Shown piece by piece: positions 1 to 10,644 of a stretch of DNA of 64,000 nucleotides. The translations under genes were made by a program, and so were the position numbers. Each line of letters starts with the position of its first letter. The first letter of the stretch is position 1. The stretch is from positions 625,113 through 689,112 of the forward strand of contig JAYKAV010002530.1 of NCBI GenBank assembly GCA_035582835.1, given 5' to 3'. The notes below the pieces were generated by a model. It did not search any database and had not been told where the DNA came from. It saw only the letters and a list, made by a program, of their open reading frames with translations. The DNA is from Phoebastria nigripes. Taxonomy: Eukaryota > Chordata > Aves > Procellariiformes > Diomedeidae.

Positions 1-860
1 AAGCCATTAGTGATTTAAGAAGAAAAAAAAAGAAAAAAAAAAAAAAAAGAGTTGAAAAAATTCACTATAAAAAGTACATGGTTTTTTTTTCATATTGACC
101 AATAAGGGCGAAGTGGAAATTTGTCTGATATGTAAAAATGATGTCCAGATTTTGGGTATACGGGGTGATGAAGATATTTAGTTGAAGTAATTTATTTAGA
201 AAGTTATAAATACCTGAAAATAGATCTTGAAAATTAAAGTTATCTCCTTGACTAATATTATTTGTGCCATGAACATTTTTTTCCCCCCATTTTGGCAATT
301 ATCTCTATCAATGATCTCTTTGCATACAACATTTCTTTTCCTCCCCAATTTATTGAAAGCTGTAACTTTCTTTGGGATCTTGCATGGTTAAAACAAGCCA
401 TTATCCTTTTTGCGATGAAAATTTAGAAATCTGCCATGTTACTTTTTCCTTGGCTCAGAGGTTAAACTGAAGGTCTTTTCCCCATACCAGAATTTCACTT
501 TGAATGTATGCTAAACATGAAGACAAGGTAGAACAATATGGCTGCTAGGTTGTTTCTCAGTAATGTTTTGAAGCATATATACTTAAGATTTTATTCTCAA
601 TAAATGCAAATTGTATTTTCCAGTCACAATAACTCCACAGGAGAAGAAATTAAGATGTCTGATACATTCATCTCTATGTCAGAGTATCATATTCTTGCTA
701 TTTAAAATTCACTGAAGAAAAAAAATGCTGTCACACTGTAAAGATATTATTTCCAAAGTGATGCATCATTCATGTCCAAATCTAGTTGTCTATATTCTTA
801 AATTTTACATTCTTAAAAATTCAATTTAAAAGAAACAGTCCTTTTTCACTCTACTGACAT
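1..860. other. AT-rich non-coding stretch
   Basis: An A-rich tract lies near the left edge (about 21-50). Otherwise this is ordinary AT-rich sequence. I see no gene, no splice-bounded exon and no recognisable repeat before the CR1 tip at 861. The short open frames here have no motifs. Confidence 0.6.
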
Positions 861-893
861 TTTCCAACCTAAATGATTCTATGATTCTATGAT
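861..893 (+). mobile_element. Extreme 3' tip of a CR1 LINE
   Basis: About 33 bases match the very end of avian CR1 elements: a TTTCCAACCTAAATG-type stretch followed by the tandem terminal repeat ATTCTATGATTCTATG. Nothing upstream looks like CR1, so this is either an extremely 5'-truncated insertion or the surviving end of a decayed copy. CR1 inserts by target-primed reverse transcription from its 3' end, and very short 5'-truncated copies are known. The terminal repeat makes the family call fairly safe; the left boundary is uncertain by about 10 bases. Confidence 0.7.
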
Positions 894-950
894 TTACAAA
901 ACCAAATACATATTAGATGGAGCATGAATATAAAATGAAGGACCATGCTC

Positions 951-1005
951 TATTCTCATCTACACCTGCATTAATCTGGAGACACTTCATTGAAATCAAA
1001 TTTGT
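951..1005. repeat. Relic of a dispersed palindromic amniote repeat
   Basis: The text reads like a decayed copy of the widespread amniote repeat whose consensus has a ...TTACACC-GTGTAAATC-GGAGTAACTCC... core followed by CATTGAAGTCAATGG. Visible pieces are CTACACCTGCATTAATCTGG, then ACTTCATTGAAATCAA. Similar pieces occur at 1876, 5828, 15175, 21085 and 45956. The family may be a MITE-like element; the name (Chompy-like) is from memory and unverified. Confidence 0.35.
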
Positions 1006-1341
1006 TGATTATTTCATAGGGAGTTATTCCTCCCTATGGAGTGAATTTACAACAGTTTAATGTCAGTAGCACTCAGTCCTGGAAAGGAGAGAATTTGTCT
1101 AGATTTGAATTCTAAGCCTGAAATTAGTGCCATAGGAAAATGGCAGGATTTGGGCCGTTTTTCTCAGGACTGTTTTAGAGTGAACTCACTTGAAATTTTG
1201 TTCTAAGCCATTTTGTGAGTCAGATTTTTTAATGTTGAATACAGTAGTTAATTTCAGTCAAAAATGTTCACATTTTATAGGAAGCTGAAAAACACGACCA
1301 TTGCCAAGAACTGGAAATTGGAACAGAAAAATACAAAATCT

Positions 1342-1378
1342 TTATTATTATTATTATTATTATTAATAATAATAATAG
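1342..1378. repeat. (TTA)n/(TAA)n self-complementary microsatellite
   Basis: About eight TTA units run directly into about five TAA units. The two halves are complementary, so the tract can fold into an AT-only hairpin. It is simple-sequence DNA and explains the poly-Leu/Ile and poly-Asn frames on the two strands. Confidence 0.9.
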
Positions 1379-1875
1379 TACTATTGCACAGCTTTTGTTC
1401 TTTGCTAGGGTTACTACCCATGAAACTCACGCTTTGCAATTTGATTTTGTCATAGGATAGGGGTTTTGACATGCACTTCTTCCTAATCTGGACTAATTAG
1501 TTTAAGTAAAAATTGGAATAGGATGTGAAAAAATAGTACTGAAGGGCTACACGGGTACTGTTACAGTAGAGATTAAGTGTGCCCTGTATTTCAGGGAACA
1601 TATCTACAGTCTATTTCTAACCAAATGAAGGTGAGTTAACAGTGTCTTTGAACAAATGCATTTGTGTGTGTGCATGTTGTGAGGAGCTCTTTGTGACTCA
1701 GAAACAGAAAAAGCTTGTCCTTCATTGTTTTGGGAATAACTGTAGCAAAAAAATTAGGGTGAAGTTTAATGTTGATCTTCAAGATGCTGAGTTCACAGAC
1801 AGAGTTTGGAATGGAAGTTAGAATTTAAAATCACATGAAAGACGACGCTCTCTACAATTGTGGTCTCATTTAAGT

Positions 1876-1920
1876 CAGCAGAAATTTTGTCATTGACCTC
1901 AGTGGAACCAGAATTCTTCT
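1876..1920. repeat. Relic of a dispersed palindromic amniote repeat
   Basis: It contains TTTTGTCATTGACCTCAGTG followed by GAACCAGAATTC. This resembles the TTTTGCCATTGACTTCAATGG-AGCAGGATC half of the dispersed repeat described at 951. A second piece of the same half is at 5828-5862. The assignment rests on remembered motif text. Confidence 0.35.
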
Positions 1921-2383
1921 GCTGGGTACAAAGGAAGCTTTTGCCTTTTTTAATAAGTAGTTGCTTTTGTGAATATGTGTATACTCTTAAGGTTTAGCAC
2001 TCTAACTCTATTAAATGTTAGGTACCCTAAAGTCATGCTACAATAAACTTAAAAGTGATTACCAACCCTAAAGAGTAACCTCTTGATAGGGACATAATTT
2101 CATAAATGTTCTAACACTAGCTGTGTGTGTATATATATAGAGGCCCTAGTCAGAATTGTAACACAACAGTCCCAAGAGCAAAGTTAGGAAAAGTTTTACT
2201 TTTTTTTGTTAGTGGATTGTCTTTTTCATTTTTTTTCCCCTCAAAACAGCATTTGTTTTAGAAAAAAATCTCCTGTGCTAGTTCTGAATTGAATGCTAGG
2301 CACATAATTCTCCTAGGCACACAGGTGATTCTCTTATGAATCTGAGAGCAGATTAGAAAAAATATTTTTACCAAATAAGTATA

Positions 2384-2882
2384 AGGCTTGGGCAACCCAT
2401 GCCAGTGCTTGGTCACCCTCACAGTAAAAATGTGTTTCCTGATGTTCAGAGGGAACCTCCTGTGTTTCAGTTTGTGCCCATTGCCTCTGGTCCTGTCACT
2501 GGGCACCACTNAGAAGAGCCTGGCTCCCTCCTCTTTGCACCCTCCCTTCAAGTATTTGTAGACATTAATAAGATTCACCCTGAGCCTTCTCTCCTCCAGG
2601 CTAAACAGTCCCAGCTGTCTCAGCCTTTCCCCATAGGAGAGATGCTCCAGTCCATCATCTTCATGGCCCTTTGTTGGACTCTCTCCAGTCTGTCCATGTC
2701 TCTCTTGTACTGCGGAGCCCAGAACTGGACACAATACTCCAGGTGTAGCCTCACAAGTGCTGAGTAAAGGGGAAGGATCACCTCCCTCAACCTGGTGGCA
2801 ATACTTTGCCCGATGCAGCCCAGGATACCATTAGCCTTCTTTGCAGCCAGGGCATGTTGCTGGTTCATGTTCAGCTTGGTGA
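2384..2882 (-). mobile_element. CR1 LINE fragment, minus strand
   Basis: Reading the minus strand, the segment encodes the C-terminal end of CR1 ORF2 and the start of its 3' region. Recognisable pieces are [19 protein letters not shown] (about 2868-2790), [20 protein letters not shown] and [10 protein letters not shown] frame change then leads into [20 protein letters not shown] and [19 protein letters not shown], the terminal LINE block. The copy has at least one frameshift and an ambiguous base at 2511. It lacks the RT domain (5' truncation at about 2882) and also lacks the terminal ATTCTATG repeat, so its 3' end is missing too, which is unusual for a primary CR1 insertion. It is non-functional. 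Confidence 0.9.
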
Positions 2883-3375
2883 ATTGGTTTTCCCTGCTGT
2901 AATGGAAACACCGACAATACAGGATTCAGTTCCATAAGCAGAAATTCTAGAAAGTCTTTCTAGACAGCAGGTTGCTTTTCAGTGATGGATTGTTAACATC
3001 GAAGATGAAAATTTGTAGAACAACTGTAAAACAATTCTAAACTTGTCCTGTTAACCCAACTGGACAATGAACATACAGGAGTTCTGAGAATATGGTTCCT
3101 TTCAAATGTAAACAACTTAATGAAAACCACCATTCAGTTCCATTTTTACCAGAAACGATAGATATTATGATATTATGGAGAGATGAATTTACTGAGCAGT
3201 CTCTTAAACTTCCGTGTGCCAAAATCACATGTGCTGTGGTTTTATCCAGATTTTCCTGAAAGAGGATATATTTTCTTTTACTTCTTCCAAGCCTCCATGA
3301 TCCAATAGAAATTACCTATGAAATAAAATTTCTCACTAGAACTGTAAGCATCAGAACAAAAATATGTGGAAATAT

Positions 3376-3415
3376 ATTATAGTCATCTGCTAATAGTATT
3401 ATAGTCATCTGCTAA
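3376..3415. repeat. Short tandem duplication, period about 22 bp
   Basis: The block TATTATAGTCATCTGCTAA occurs twice in a row, joined by TAG, with no mismatch in the shared part. This is typical of recent replication slippage. No function is inferred. Confidence 0.8.
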
Positions 3416-5827
3416 TTTTGACAGTTATGCACCTGATTTTAGTGTTTTTTATATTAAAAGAATTGCACAATAATCAGTGAAATCACATATACAGGAAAAT
3501 ATGTACCATGAGCTTCGATTACATTGCAAAAATCACAGTCTCCCTGTGAGATTATGTATGAAATATTTTATATAGCCAGAGATTTTTAGGATCTCTCTTG
3601 AATCCCTAAATTGATTAGTGAGCCTCATCCTAGATCCGTGCAGTCAAAAGTATGTTTGTCAGCAGTTGTTGTTCCCTTTTGAAAGTAGTAAGCTGTAAGG
3701 GGATTCAAGTACTGTCTCCATATGCAAGCAGCTTCTTGTCAGCAATGCTTAATAAAATAGAAAGAATAATATGTTCCACAGCTTCCTTTATGATTTCTTC
3801 ATGTTTATTTAAAAGGAAGGCAGGGCTGTCACTGACTTAGAACAACTTGAAACTGCTTTTCACTTTACTTTGTGTAAGCAAAATGGTCTGGTTTCAGTCT
3901 TTGCCTTAAACTTTGGTTATACTTACTCAATTTTATAGTTTCTCTACTCCTTTATCTACAGGTCAGAATTCTCTTTTCTGAGGCTTTAGTCATGTTTCTC
4001 TTCCACCAAATGACTAACAATTGTGGATACCTAGTCTTTTCCACTAGTCTCTTCCAGCGCTAATCACACACAGAATTTCAGTTCATGGTATCATCTGTCA
4101 AGAAGGAAAAGGTGTGTTATAACAATCTGTTGTTGTCCATGTTTGTTATGTGAAGATTTGCCGGTACATACATTTGTTATCCTCCCATACTCAGGATCAG
4201 GCAAGCTTGTCCCATTGTATGAAAAACAAAGTTCCCGTGCCAATCTGTGTTTAGTTTTCTTCACAGTTCACCCTTTTGACTGATGATGATCTTGTTCCAT
4301 AGGAGGAACCAGGACCCAGCGACCTCCACTGTGTGTTTTTGTACCATAGCAGCAGTGACTATTCTGCAAGCTGTATGGTAGCACTGCCAGGGCAGCTCCC
4401 AGGCAGGGAGAAGACCAGCTAGCAGCTGCTCTTAACACTTGCTGTCCACCTGAGTGTGCCCAGTGGTATATTTGCTAGGGAATAGCAATTCCCTAGTTTA
4501 GGAACTGAACAGAAGGCCCCAGGATATTTCCTGCATCTCACCTTGTCAGTACTTATAAAACATTGCATCATGTGTATCACCCAAAGTTTTCCATGGTGCT
4601 TTCATTTTGAATATCGGTTCACCATGTTGGATGGCTTTTCTGAACTGATAAGTAGGGAATTATTTTTCTTGCCCAGAAAACCTGCAAAACAAAAGATTGA
4701 AGGCAGTATACAAAAATATTGTTTGAGGGCAACATCATACAATGTACTGCAGGAAAAAAGTCACGCAAACAATTCTGTCCAGTGCTAATGATACCCTTTT
4801 AACATTAGATTAGTGAATGACTTATTGTGATAGTACTGAAATATTTGTTTTAAACAGGTTTCAGACATAGGTGGCATGCACGCTTGTAAAACAGATAATA
4901 CAATTATATTTTTTTTATTTTGTTTAGTAAAAGGACATTTACCTTTTCATATAGCATGCAGTGTCATTTCATAAATATCGCAAATTAGATTGCTTTAAAG
5001 TTATGTTCTAAGAAGCTAATCACTCTGTCTTCTATGTTTATTAGGTGATAAAGCATAATTGGTATATTAAAATAACAGACTTTAAGAGAGAAGATTATAT
5101 CATAGCCTACAGCGTATTACAGTCTTGATACTAATTTTGTGTTTAGTCACATCTATGCCAGCAAATATATTCTTTTTGTGTATATATATATATGTACATT
5201 TATTTAAGTACTGGCATCTGTTAGAAATGTGTATTTTGATGTAATTTGAATGACATAAAAAATACAAAATGTGCAAATTTCCATCAAAAGTGAAATATTA
5301 GTTTGTATCCACAGAGATGCTGTAACTGTTGTGGATGCTTGTGTCTTAGATTCTGATTAGATCCCCAAAAGCTGTGTGTCTTCTGTTTTTGACGCCCATA
5401 TATTTGTTTAATTCAGTTATAGAAACCTTCACTTTTGCTCACAGGCTCTTTAGTATTAGCAGGAAATTGTCCAGACACTTTTTAAAGAAACAGTGGAGCA
5501 AACATATATTAGGCTGTGATGTTTTCATCCTTCTGGGTGAAGGAACAACTTTGTGTTTTTTCAGATTTTAAGTAGTAAAAAGAAAAAGACTCTCATAAGA
5601 CGTTTGTAGGCCCAAAATACACCAGTGGCATCAATGAATCAGACGGGAACAAAATAAGCTCACCAGCTGTGAAAAAGATTGTTACTTGTCAGCAACTTAA
5701 TCTCCTATCACACTTGCAGCCTTCTCCAAAAATCCCCAGTCTTTTTTAGCATTCTTGAAAGACCATTGTGTTTGGGTTATTCATTACTACTACACACTAA
5801 GTCTTTTACCCTTTGTAGGTAATTTGT

Positions 5828-5862
5828 GTTTGCCATTGATTTCAGTGATAGTAAGACCAGAT
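5828..5862. repeat. Relic of a dispersed palindromic amniote repeat
   Basis: It carries GTTTGCCATTGATTTCAGTG, the same half-element motif as 1876-1920. It is short and diverged; family assignment is tentative. Confidence 0.3.
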
Positions 5863-6858
5863 GCTAAATGATCTAACAGTGATTAAGGACCTGGTTCCAG
5901 TTGCTTAACTTATATCTGGTAGAACTTTCTCACCAGAAAGCCCACTGAGTCAGCAGAATAAATCTGAAAGTCAATGTTAATGATTCAGTAAGTGTTACTT
6001 GACCGAACTCAGCTAGCTTATGGATTTTATAATTCTAGAAAAACTTATAATATGATATATAACTTAAAAATTTACTTTCTTTTATTTTCAAGTATGCCAG
6101 TTTCACACCAAAGTTGAAGGCTAAGTAAGGATACCAAACATAACTTGGCTATTTGAGAGAGGACTGAGCAAAGAGCTAGCTATATTATTGCATGCATGGA
6201 ATAACTCAGAGTTACTGCTTAATATATGAAGTTTGCTATAATTACCATGAAAGCGCCTGACTAATTCTTTTTTTGGGGTTGTGTGGAGGAGTTAGATCTA
6301 TAAATAATTTCTTTCTGATTTTGAGAGAGACAAATGCCGGCACATACATCATCCATATTCTGTTTCCCTTGATCTTGGAGAGGGTAGCATATCTAACTTT
6401 ATACATACAAAGTTTTCTGTAAAACTTCTATTGAATTTAGGTCCCTAAAAAGAAAAGACACAAGCCCAGTTCTGAGCGTTTTAGGTAACATACGTAAGTA
6501 CATACCTTGGTAAGTAGGTAAGTACATAACAAACATGTTAGTACTTTACTAGCCCAAATTAGGGAGTCAGTTTAGAAACCTCAATAATCCTGGTCAGAAG
6601 TCATTCTGATCAAACTGCGGCAGATTTGATAGGTGAGCCTAGTCATTGCACTGTTGTGTTGCTGTAACTTAACAGCTCACTGGAGCCATCACTTAAACCC
6701 ACTGAAACCTTGAAGCACTTCATAGGGCTTTTGGCCTGAACATCTGCCAAAATGGAGTTTTAGGTAACTTTTATGTGTGTACAAGTTTTAAACAAACATT
6801 TATTTCTGTAATTAGGAAACAGATAGTCTTTCCATGCAAATTATTTCTACTGTAACAT

Positions 6859-7045
6859 TTTTGCAAAGATAACTTTATACCTCGTTTCATTTTATTGTCA
6901 TTCCTCTGCATCTGTGGCTAGAGTTGGTACCTGTGAATACTGGTTGTTCTGTACTTCTTTTGCGAAGACAACTTTATACCTCATTTCATTTTACTGTCAT
7001 TCCCTCTGCTTCAGCGGCTAGGCTGGTACCTGTGAATACTGGTTG
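6859..7045. repeat. Diverged tandem duplication upstream of a putative promoter
   Basis: Two copies of an approximately 88-bp unit lie at about 6859-6946 and 6958-7045, a period of about 99 bp. Shared landmarks are AACTTTATACCTC, TTTCATTTTA-TGTCATTC, GGCTAG-GTTGGTACCTGTGA and ATACTGGTTG. The copies differ by scattered substitutions (for example CTCGTTT versus CTCATTT, CATCTGTGG versus CTTCAGCGG) and small indels, so the duplication is not recent. It ends about 210 bp upstream of the CCAAT box at 7255 and could duplicate upstream regulatory sequence. Confidence 0.85.
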
Positions 7046-7250
7046 AACTGTCAGAATCAGGCAGGCTTTTAAAAAAATGAGTTTTGACATTCCTTTCCTT
7101 AAGATGATCCCTTGTTTTTCAATTACTGCTTTCTGACTTGGAGATTTCTTAAGGTAGCCCTGAGTTTGTTCCCAGACTGTCAACCAGGTGGCAGCAGTGC
7201 CACGTCGAGCAGCTCCCATACCCTTTCCCTGACATCAAGTGTTAATGCAG

Positions 7251-7361
7251 TTGACCAATCAGTGCTAAGATGATGGGAGGTAATTGGGTAATTGTATTTT
7301 ACCGATCACAAGCAAAGAAAAGAAAGGGGGGGCGGGGGGGGGGAGGGGGGGGCAAGAGGGG
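7251..7361 (+). promoter_or_regulatory. Putative promoter: CCAAT box plus G-rich Sp1-type tract
   Basis: A good NF-Y motif, GACCAATCAG, lies at 7253-7262 with CCAAT at 7255-7259. About 70 bp downstream a very G-rich tract (7326-7352) consists of runs of 7, 10 and 8 G interrupted by single C and A bases, including GGGGCGGGG-type Sp1 sites. A fourth G-run at 7358-7361 gives four runs, so the tract could also form a G-quadruplex. No clear TATA box was seen. Downstream lie a long purine-rich repeat-free region and a consensus splice donor, the layout expected of a TATA-less vertebrate promoter. CpGs are present but do not look dense enough for a classic island. Promoter activity is inferred. Confidence 0.5.
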
Positions 7362-7379
7362 AGAGAACGGAAAGGGAGA

Positions 7380-9186
7380 AGGAGGAGTGTAGCCAGAAAG
7401 ACTAGCCCTGGGATATTTGCAAATCCTAGGGTGCCACTGAAAGGTGGNGAGTAAGAGAAAGCCAGAGCGACAGAAAAGCGGAGCTACTCCCAGCAGCAAC
7501 AACAGCAGCTGTCAGGAACTGGATATATACATACATGCGTACGTACATGCACACACAGGGAGAATTCAAGCTGAAGCTAACAGGAGGGAGGAAGGGTTTT
7601 GGCTGTGCAAAGGGCTATGCATTTCAGGGATGAAACTAAAAACTGAAAGAACCGGCTGCGCTACTGGGAATGTGTCATCTTGGAAGGGAAGGAGGCAGGA
7701 AGGAAGAAAAGGGGGAAGATAACTGGCATGTGGAAGAAGATGGGAGACTAACTCACTGCTGTGCAGAAGAGAAATCCAACTTGTAGATCTGAAATACACC
7801 AGGCTGAGCTTGGAAATGAGATCAGACCTGCATTGAAATAGAGAAAGGGAGGAAAAGGGAGGCAGAGACTGGAGAGCTTTTATCCTTCTTCCTCTCTCTC
7901 TTTCCCTCTCTCTCCTCAAAGAAGAAATAGAAGTTTATCTGTCTCGGTGCTGCTGGATCTGTATAGCTGCTGGACAAAAGATGGAGAGGAAGCTGAAATG
8001 AAAAGCAAAGGGTCCTTGTGAAATTTACGCTAAGAGGACAAATCACGCCTCCCTGGGCTTCTTTTGTGCCCCATCGGGGGAGTTTTAACATCAGAAAGAT
8101 TTTAAGAAGTGTGGGGGGCAAAGGGGAGAGTGGGCGTTAAAAACACCCGTCCCAAGTGTTTAAAAAATAACAAGGGGATGGATTTATTCTTGACAGCTGG
8201 TGGGAACCTTGAATTTTTCTCTACTCCCTCCTTCATTCCATTTAATGTGAGATTATGAAAATGCAGAGGAGTTGGAGGGAACGCAAAAGGATATAACGTG
8301 GAGTTTGAAGCGAGGAGAGGGTGCTGATGCTGTGGATTGCTGGCTTCTTGCTGAGATCAAAAATCCAATTGCGCACTGGGTTGTGATTGGAAATCTAATC
8401 AGATCTTTGGAGAGGGGGGAGAGAGACTAAAAGTTTATTGTTTTGACAGACACAAATAAAAATTTAAATGCAAAAGGAGATCCTTTTCTAAAGGAGTGTG
8501 GGGGATAGAGAAAAAGAAGAATGGGAATCCCCGTTCTAATGTGGAGAGACACGGATTGGATAATTGATAGTGCAGCAAAGAAGGGGGAAGAAAATTGCCT
8601 GGCAAGACCTGGATCTTAACAGTCACAACAAAATTACGTTAAAAGAATACAGATGGAGGGTTGCTTAAAAAGAAATACAGCCCTTTCTGGTCTCCAGAGA
8701 AAAAACAAATAGTGAGCAATGGAGAGCAGTGGAGCCAGAGAGGCAGAAAACCTCAGAAAAAGGAAACCACGCAAAGGATCCACAGTGGAATGAAAAGTTT
8801 CAGAAAGGAGAAGGACCGTTCATCCTCTGCGAGGATTTTTGTTTTTTTCCTGTTATTTTAAACCACTCTTCTCCAGTGAAGGCAAACATCAACGTTACCA
8901 CTACAGCAATTTTAAGCAGAAAAGTTGAAAGCCACAGAGAAAATAAAGGACAGAGGAGAAGAAAGCAAAATTGCTGGAGGGGGAGAGTTCAGCAGTGTTG
9001 GGTTGGATTGGCACCTGTATGGGCTGAAATTGCTGGGAAATTGCAATTGGATATCCTTTATTTTTATTTCCTTTCTTGTTTTTAATTTTGGTTTGGTTGC
9101 TGAAATGAAATAGTTTTCTAACCCCTCCCCCACCCTGGTTTTTCATAACCACTCGGATTTCCAGCTGGATAGTCTTTGAGGATACA
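7380..9186 (+). other. Putative non-coding first exon (long 5' UTR) of an unidentified host gene
   Basis: About 1.8 kb of purine-rich sequence is free of recognisable mobile repeats, unlike its surroundings. It starts just after the CCAAT/GC-rich promoter candidate and ends at a strong splice donor (GATACA|GTAAGTA, junction 9186/9187). It has many ATGs with short frames (for example 7444-7722, 8661-8861, 8729-9085), none with a signal peptide or domain I recognise, so I read it as 5' UTR with upstream ORFs. Internal simple features are a CAGCAGCAACAACAGCAG tract near 7491 and a CT-rich run near 7885-7918. Long, purine-rich non-coding first exons followed by huge introns are typical of vertebrate neuronal genes, but I cannot name this one. 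An alternative is an unspliced lncRNA or simply a non-coding conserved region. Transcription start and exon boundaries are inferred. Confidence 0.4.
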
Positions 9187-9192
9187 GTAAGT
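9187..9192 (+). promoter_or_regulatory. Candidate 5' splice site (GTAAGT)
   Basis: The sequence ACA|GTAAGTAC matches the vertebrate donor consensus at every intronic position from +1 to +6. It ends the purine-rich block and is followed by AT/T-rich intron-like DNA. The exonic last base is A rather than the preferred G, which weakens it slightly. Use in vivo is inferred. Confidence 0.45.
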
Positions 9193-9574
9193 ACACTTTC
9201 CATTTTATTATTTTTTGGAAAAGGAAATACGCTCCATTGCCTCTCTTCTTTCTTCCTCATCCCTCTTTTCTTGGTCTTTTCCCCCACCTGAATAAAGAAT
9301 CTGACTGGATTTTGATAATGGCTGGAGGGGGGCGGTTGGGAAGGGAGAAGGGAAGGAAAGAGGACAGAACTGAATTCTCACAGTAGCTCAAATGTTCCTT
9401 TTAGTAAAACTCCAATCTTGGTATCATGTTGCAGATGCCTGCCTGCGTGGCATTTGTAAATGTTCACTAGAAAAGAAATCTTTTGAGAAAGCCCCTGCAG
9501 TGATTGGGGGGTAATGCCTGATTGCCCACTCTGTACAAACGGATGCAAGTTGCATAGAATTGGATGCATGGAGG

Positions 9575-9594
9575 TTTATTTATTTATTTATTTA
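9575..9594. repeat. (TTTA)n microsatellite
   Basis: Five perfect TTTA units, immediately followed by GTAAGTG. Confidence 0.9.
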
Positions 9595-10625
9595 GTAAGT
9601 GTTTAAAATAGAGAAAGGCTCTGATTTGAATGCTGGCATCCAGTCTGACATTGCAGATCAATATGGTGTATTAACAGGAAAATTTTATAATCAAGNAGGG
9701 AGGTGAAGGATGGCTTTTGGCAGGAGTGGGGGCGTGTAGGACAAGGGGTTTTAATGGATTTTGAGGAGGCAGCTCTGAAAGAAATGACGCTTTTTACACT
9801 CCATTGCTAAGAAAAAGCAGTTACAGGCAGAGAGAGGACATTCTTCTATTGAAGGGGAGTTTAGGAAACTGCTGTACTAGCCACCCATGCCCTCCAGATC
9901 TCCTAGGAAATTCTTTGTGATTTTGTGGTGAATCCTTCAGGCTCCCCTAGGACTTTCATGGCAGTTGAAGGAGATTTACTTTGATTGACAAGCAATGAGA
10001 GGATACTGTGGTGTTAGGAGGTTTTTGTTATTATGCTGATGATCAAAATAGTTAAAAAGTGGCTTGTTGATGGTGGGGTTCACAGATTAGCAACGATGTG
10101 TAACAGATCAGTAAATGTCTCTCCGTTCCTGGAGAATTGTGGTGTGGGGGTGTGGAATAAACGGAGGATAACATGGTGTTTAAAATAGAGGTCCTTGTTT
10201 TCCTGTGGGGAGGAGTGCCACTTCCGTCCCCTCTCCTGGCATGACTGCTTAGCTTGTAGACAGGGAGTTTTCTTTCTCTTTCTTCACCTTCTCTCCTCCC
10301 TCACCTCTGCCCTCCTCAACCTTGGCCTTCACATGAGGAGGCTCCAGCTGAAAGTATTGGGCCAAAACTGGTGGAGAAGAAGATAAACAGCTAATTAAAT
10401 GAGCCATTGAACAGATATGGATGTTTTTTGGCAGGCAAGGTGCAGAACTAGCTTTGCCACTCATTTTACTTTCCTCTAGCTGCAATATTCTGGAGGAGGG
10501 GAGAGAAGGCGGGGATGCGAGAGGTGTTGGTAGAGCCGGATTTTAACGTTTTTTTTCTGGCATCATTTCCCTCTTCAAAAGCTTCCTGCATGAAACAACA
10601 CAAACCAGAGCTCTAACTTCCCTGG

Positions 10626-10644
10626 ATAAATAAATAAATAAATA
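10626..10644. repeat. (ATAA)n microsatellite
   Basis: Nearly five perfect ATAA units. This is the same motif class as the TTTA tract 1 kb upstream, read on the other strand. Confidence 0.9.

Larger units (their letters stand above)
894..2383. other. Non-coding stretch with old repeats
   Basis: There is no gene here. The stretch holds two short relics assigned to a dispersed palindromic repeat type (951-1005 and 1876-1920), a self-complementary TTA/TAA microsatellite (1342-1378) and a short TG/TA run near 2130-2140. The frames across the TTA tract are simple-sequence artefacts. Confidence 0.6.
2883..6858. other. AT-rich non-coding stretch
   Basis: No gene is recognisable. It includes a 22-bp direct duplication at 3376-3415, a TA run near 5189-5203 and a short palindromic-repeat relic at 5828-5862. 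The open frames (for example 4543-4788 and 5374-5571) show no motifs or family resemblance. Confidence 0.55.

Noticed and set aside
1264..1472. Overlapping open frames on both strands rich in Leu/Ile or Asn
   Set aside because: They are translations of the TTA/TAA microsatellite.
7444..7722. 92-codon open frame inside the putative first exon
   Set aside because: It has an ambiguous second codon, a low-complexity Arg/Gly-rich end, no signal peptide or domain, and overlaps several other frames. It fits an upstream ORF or chance.
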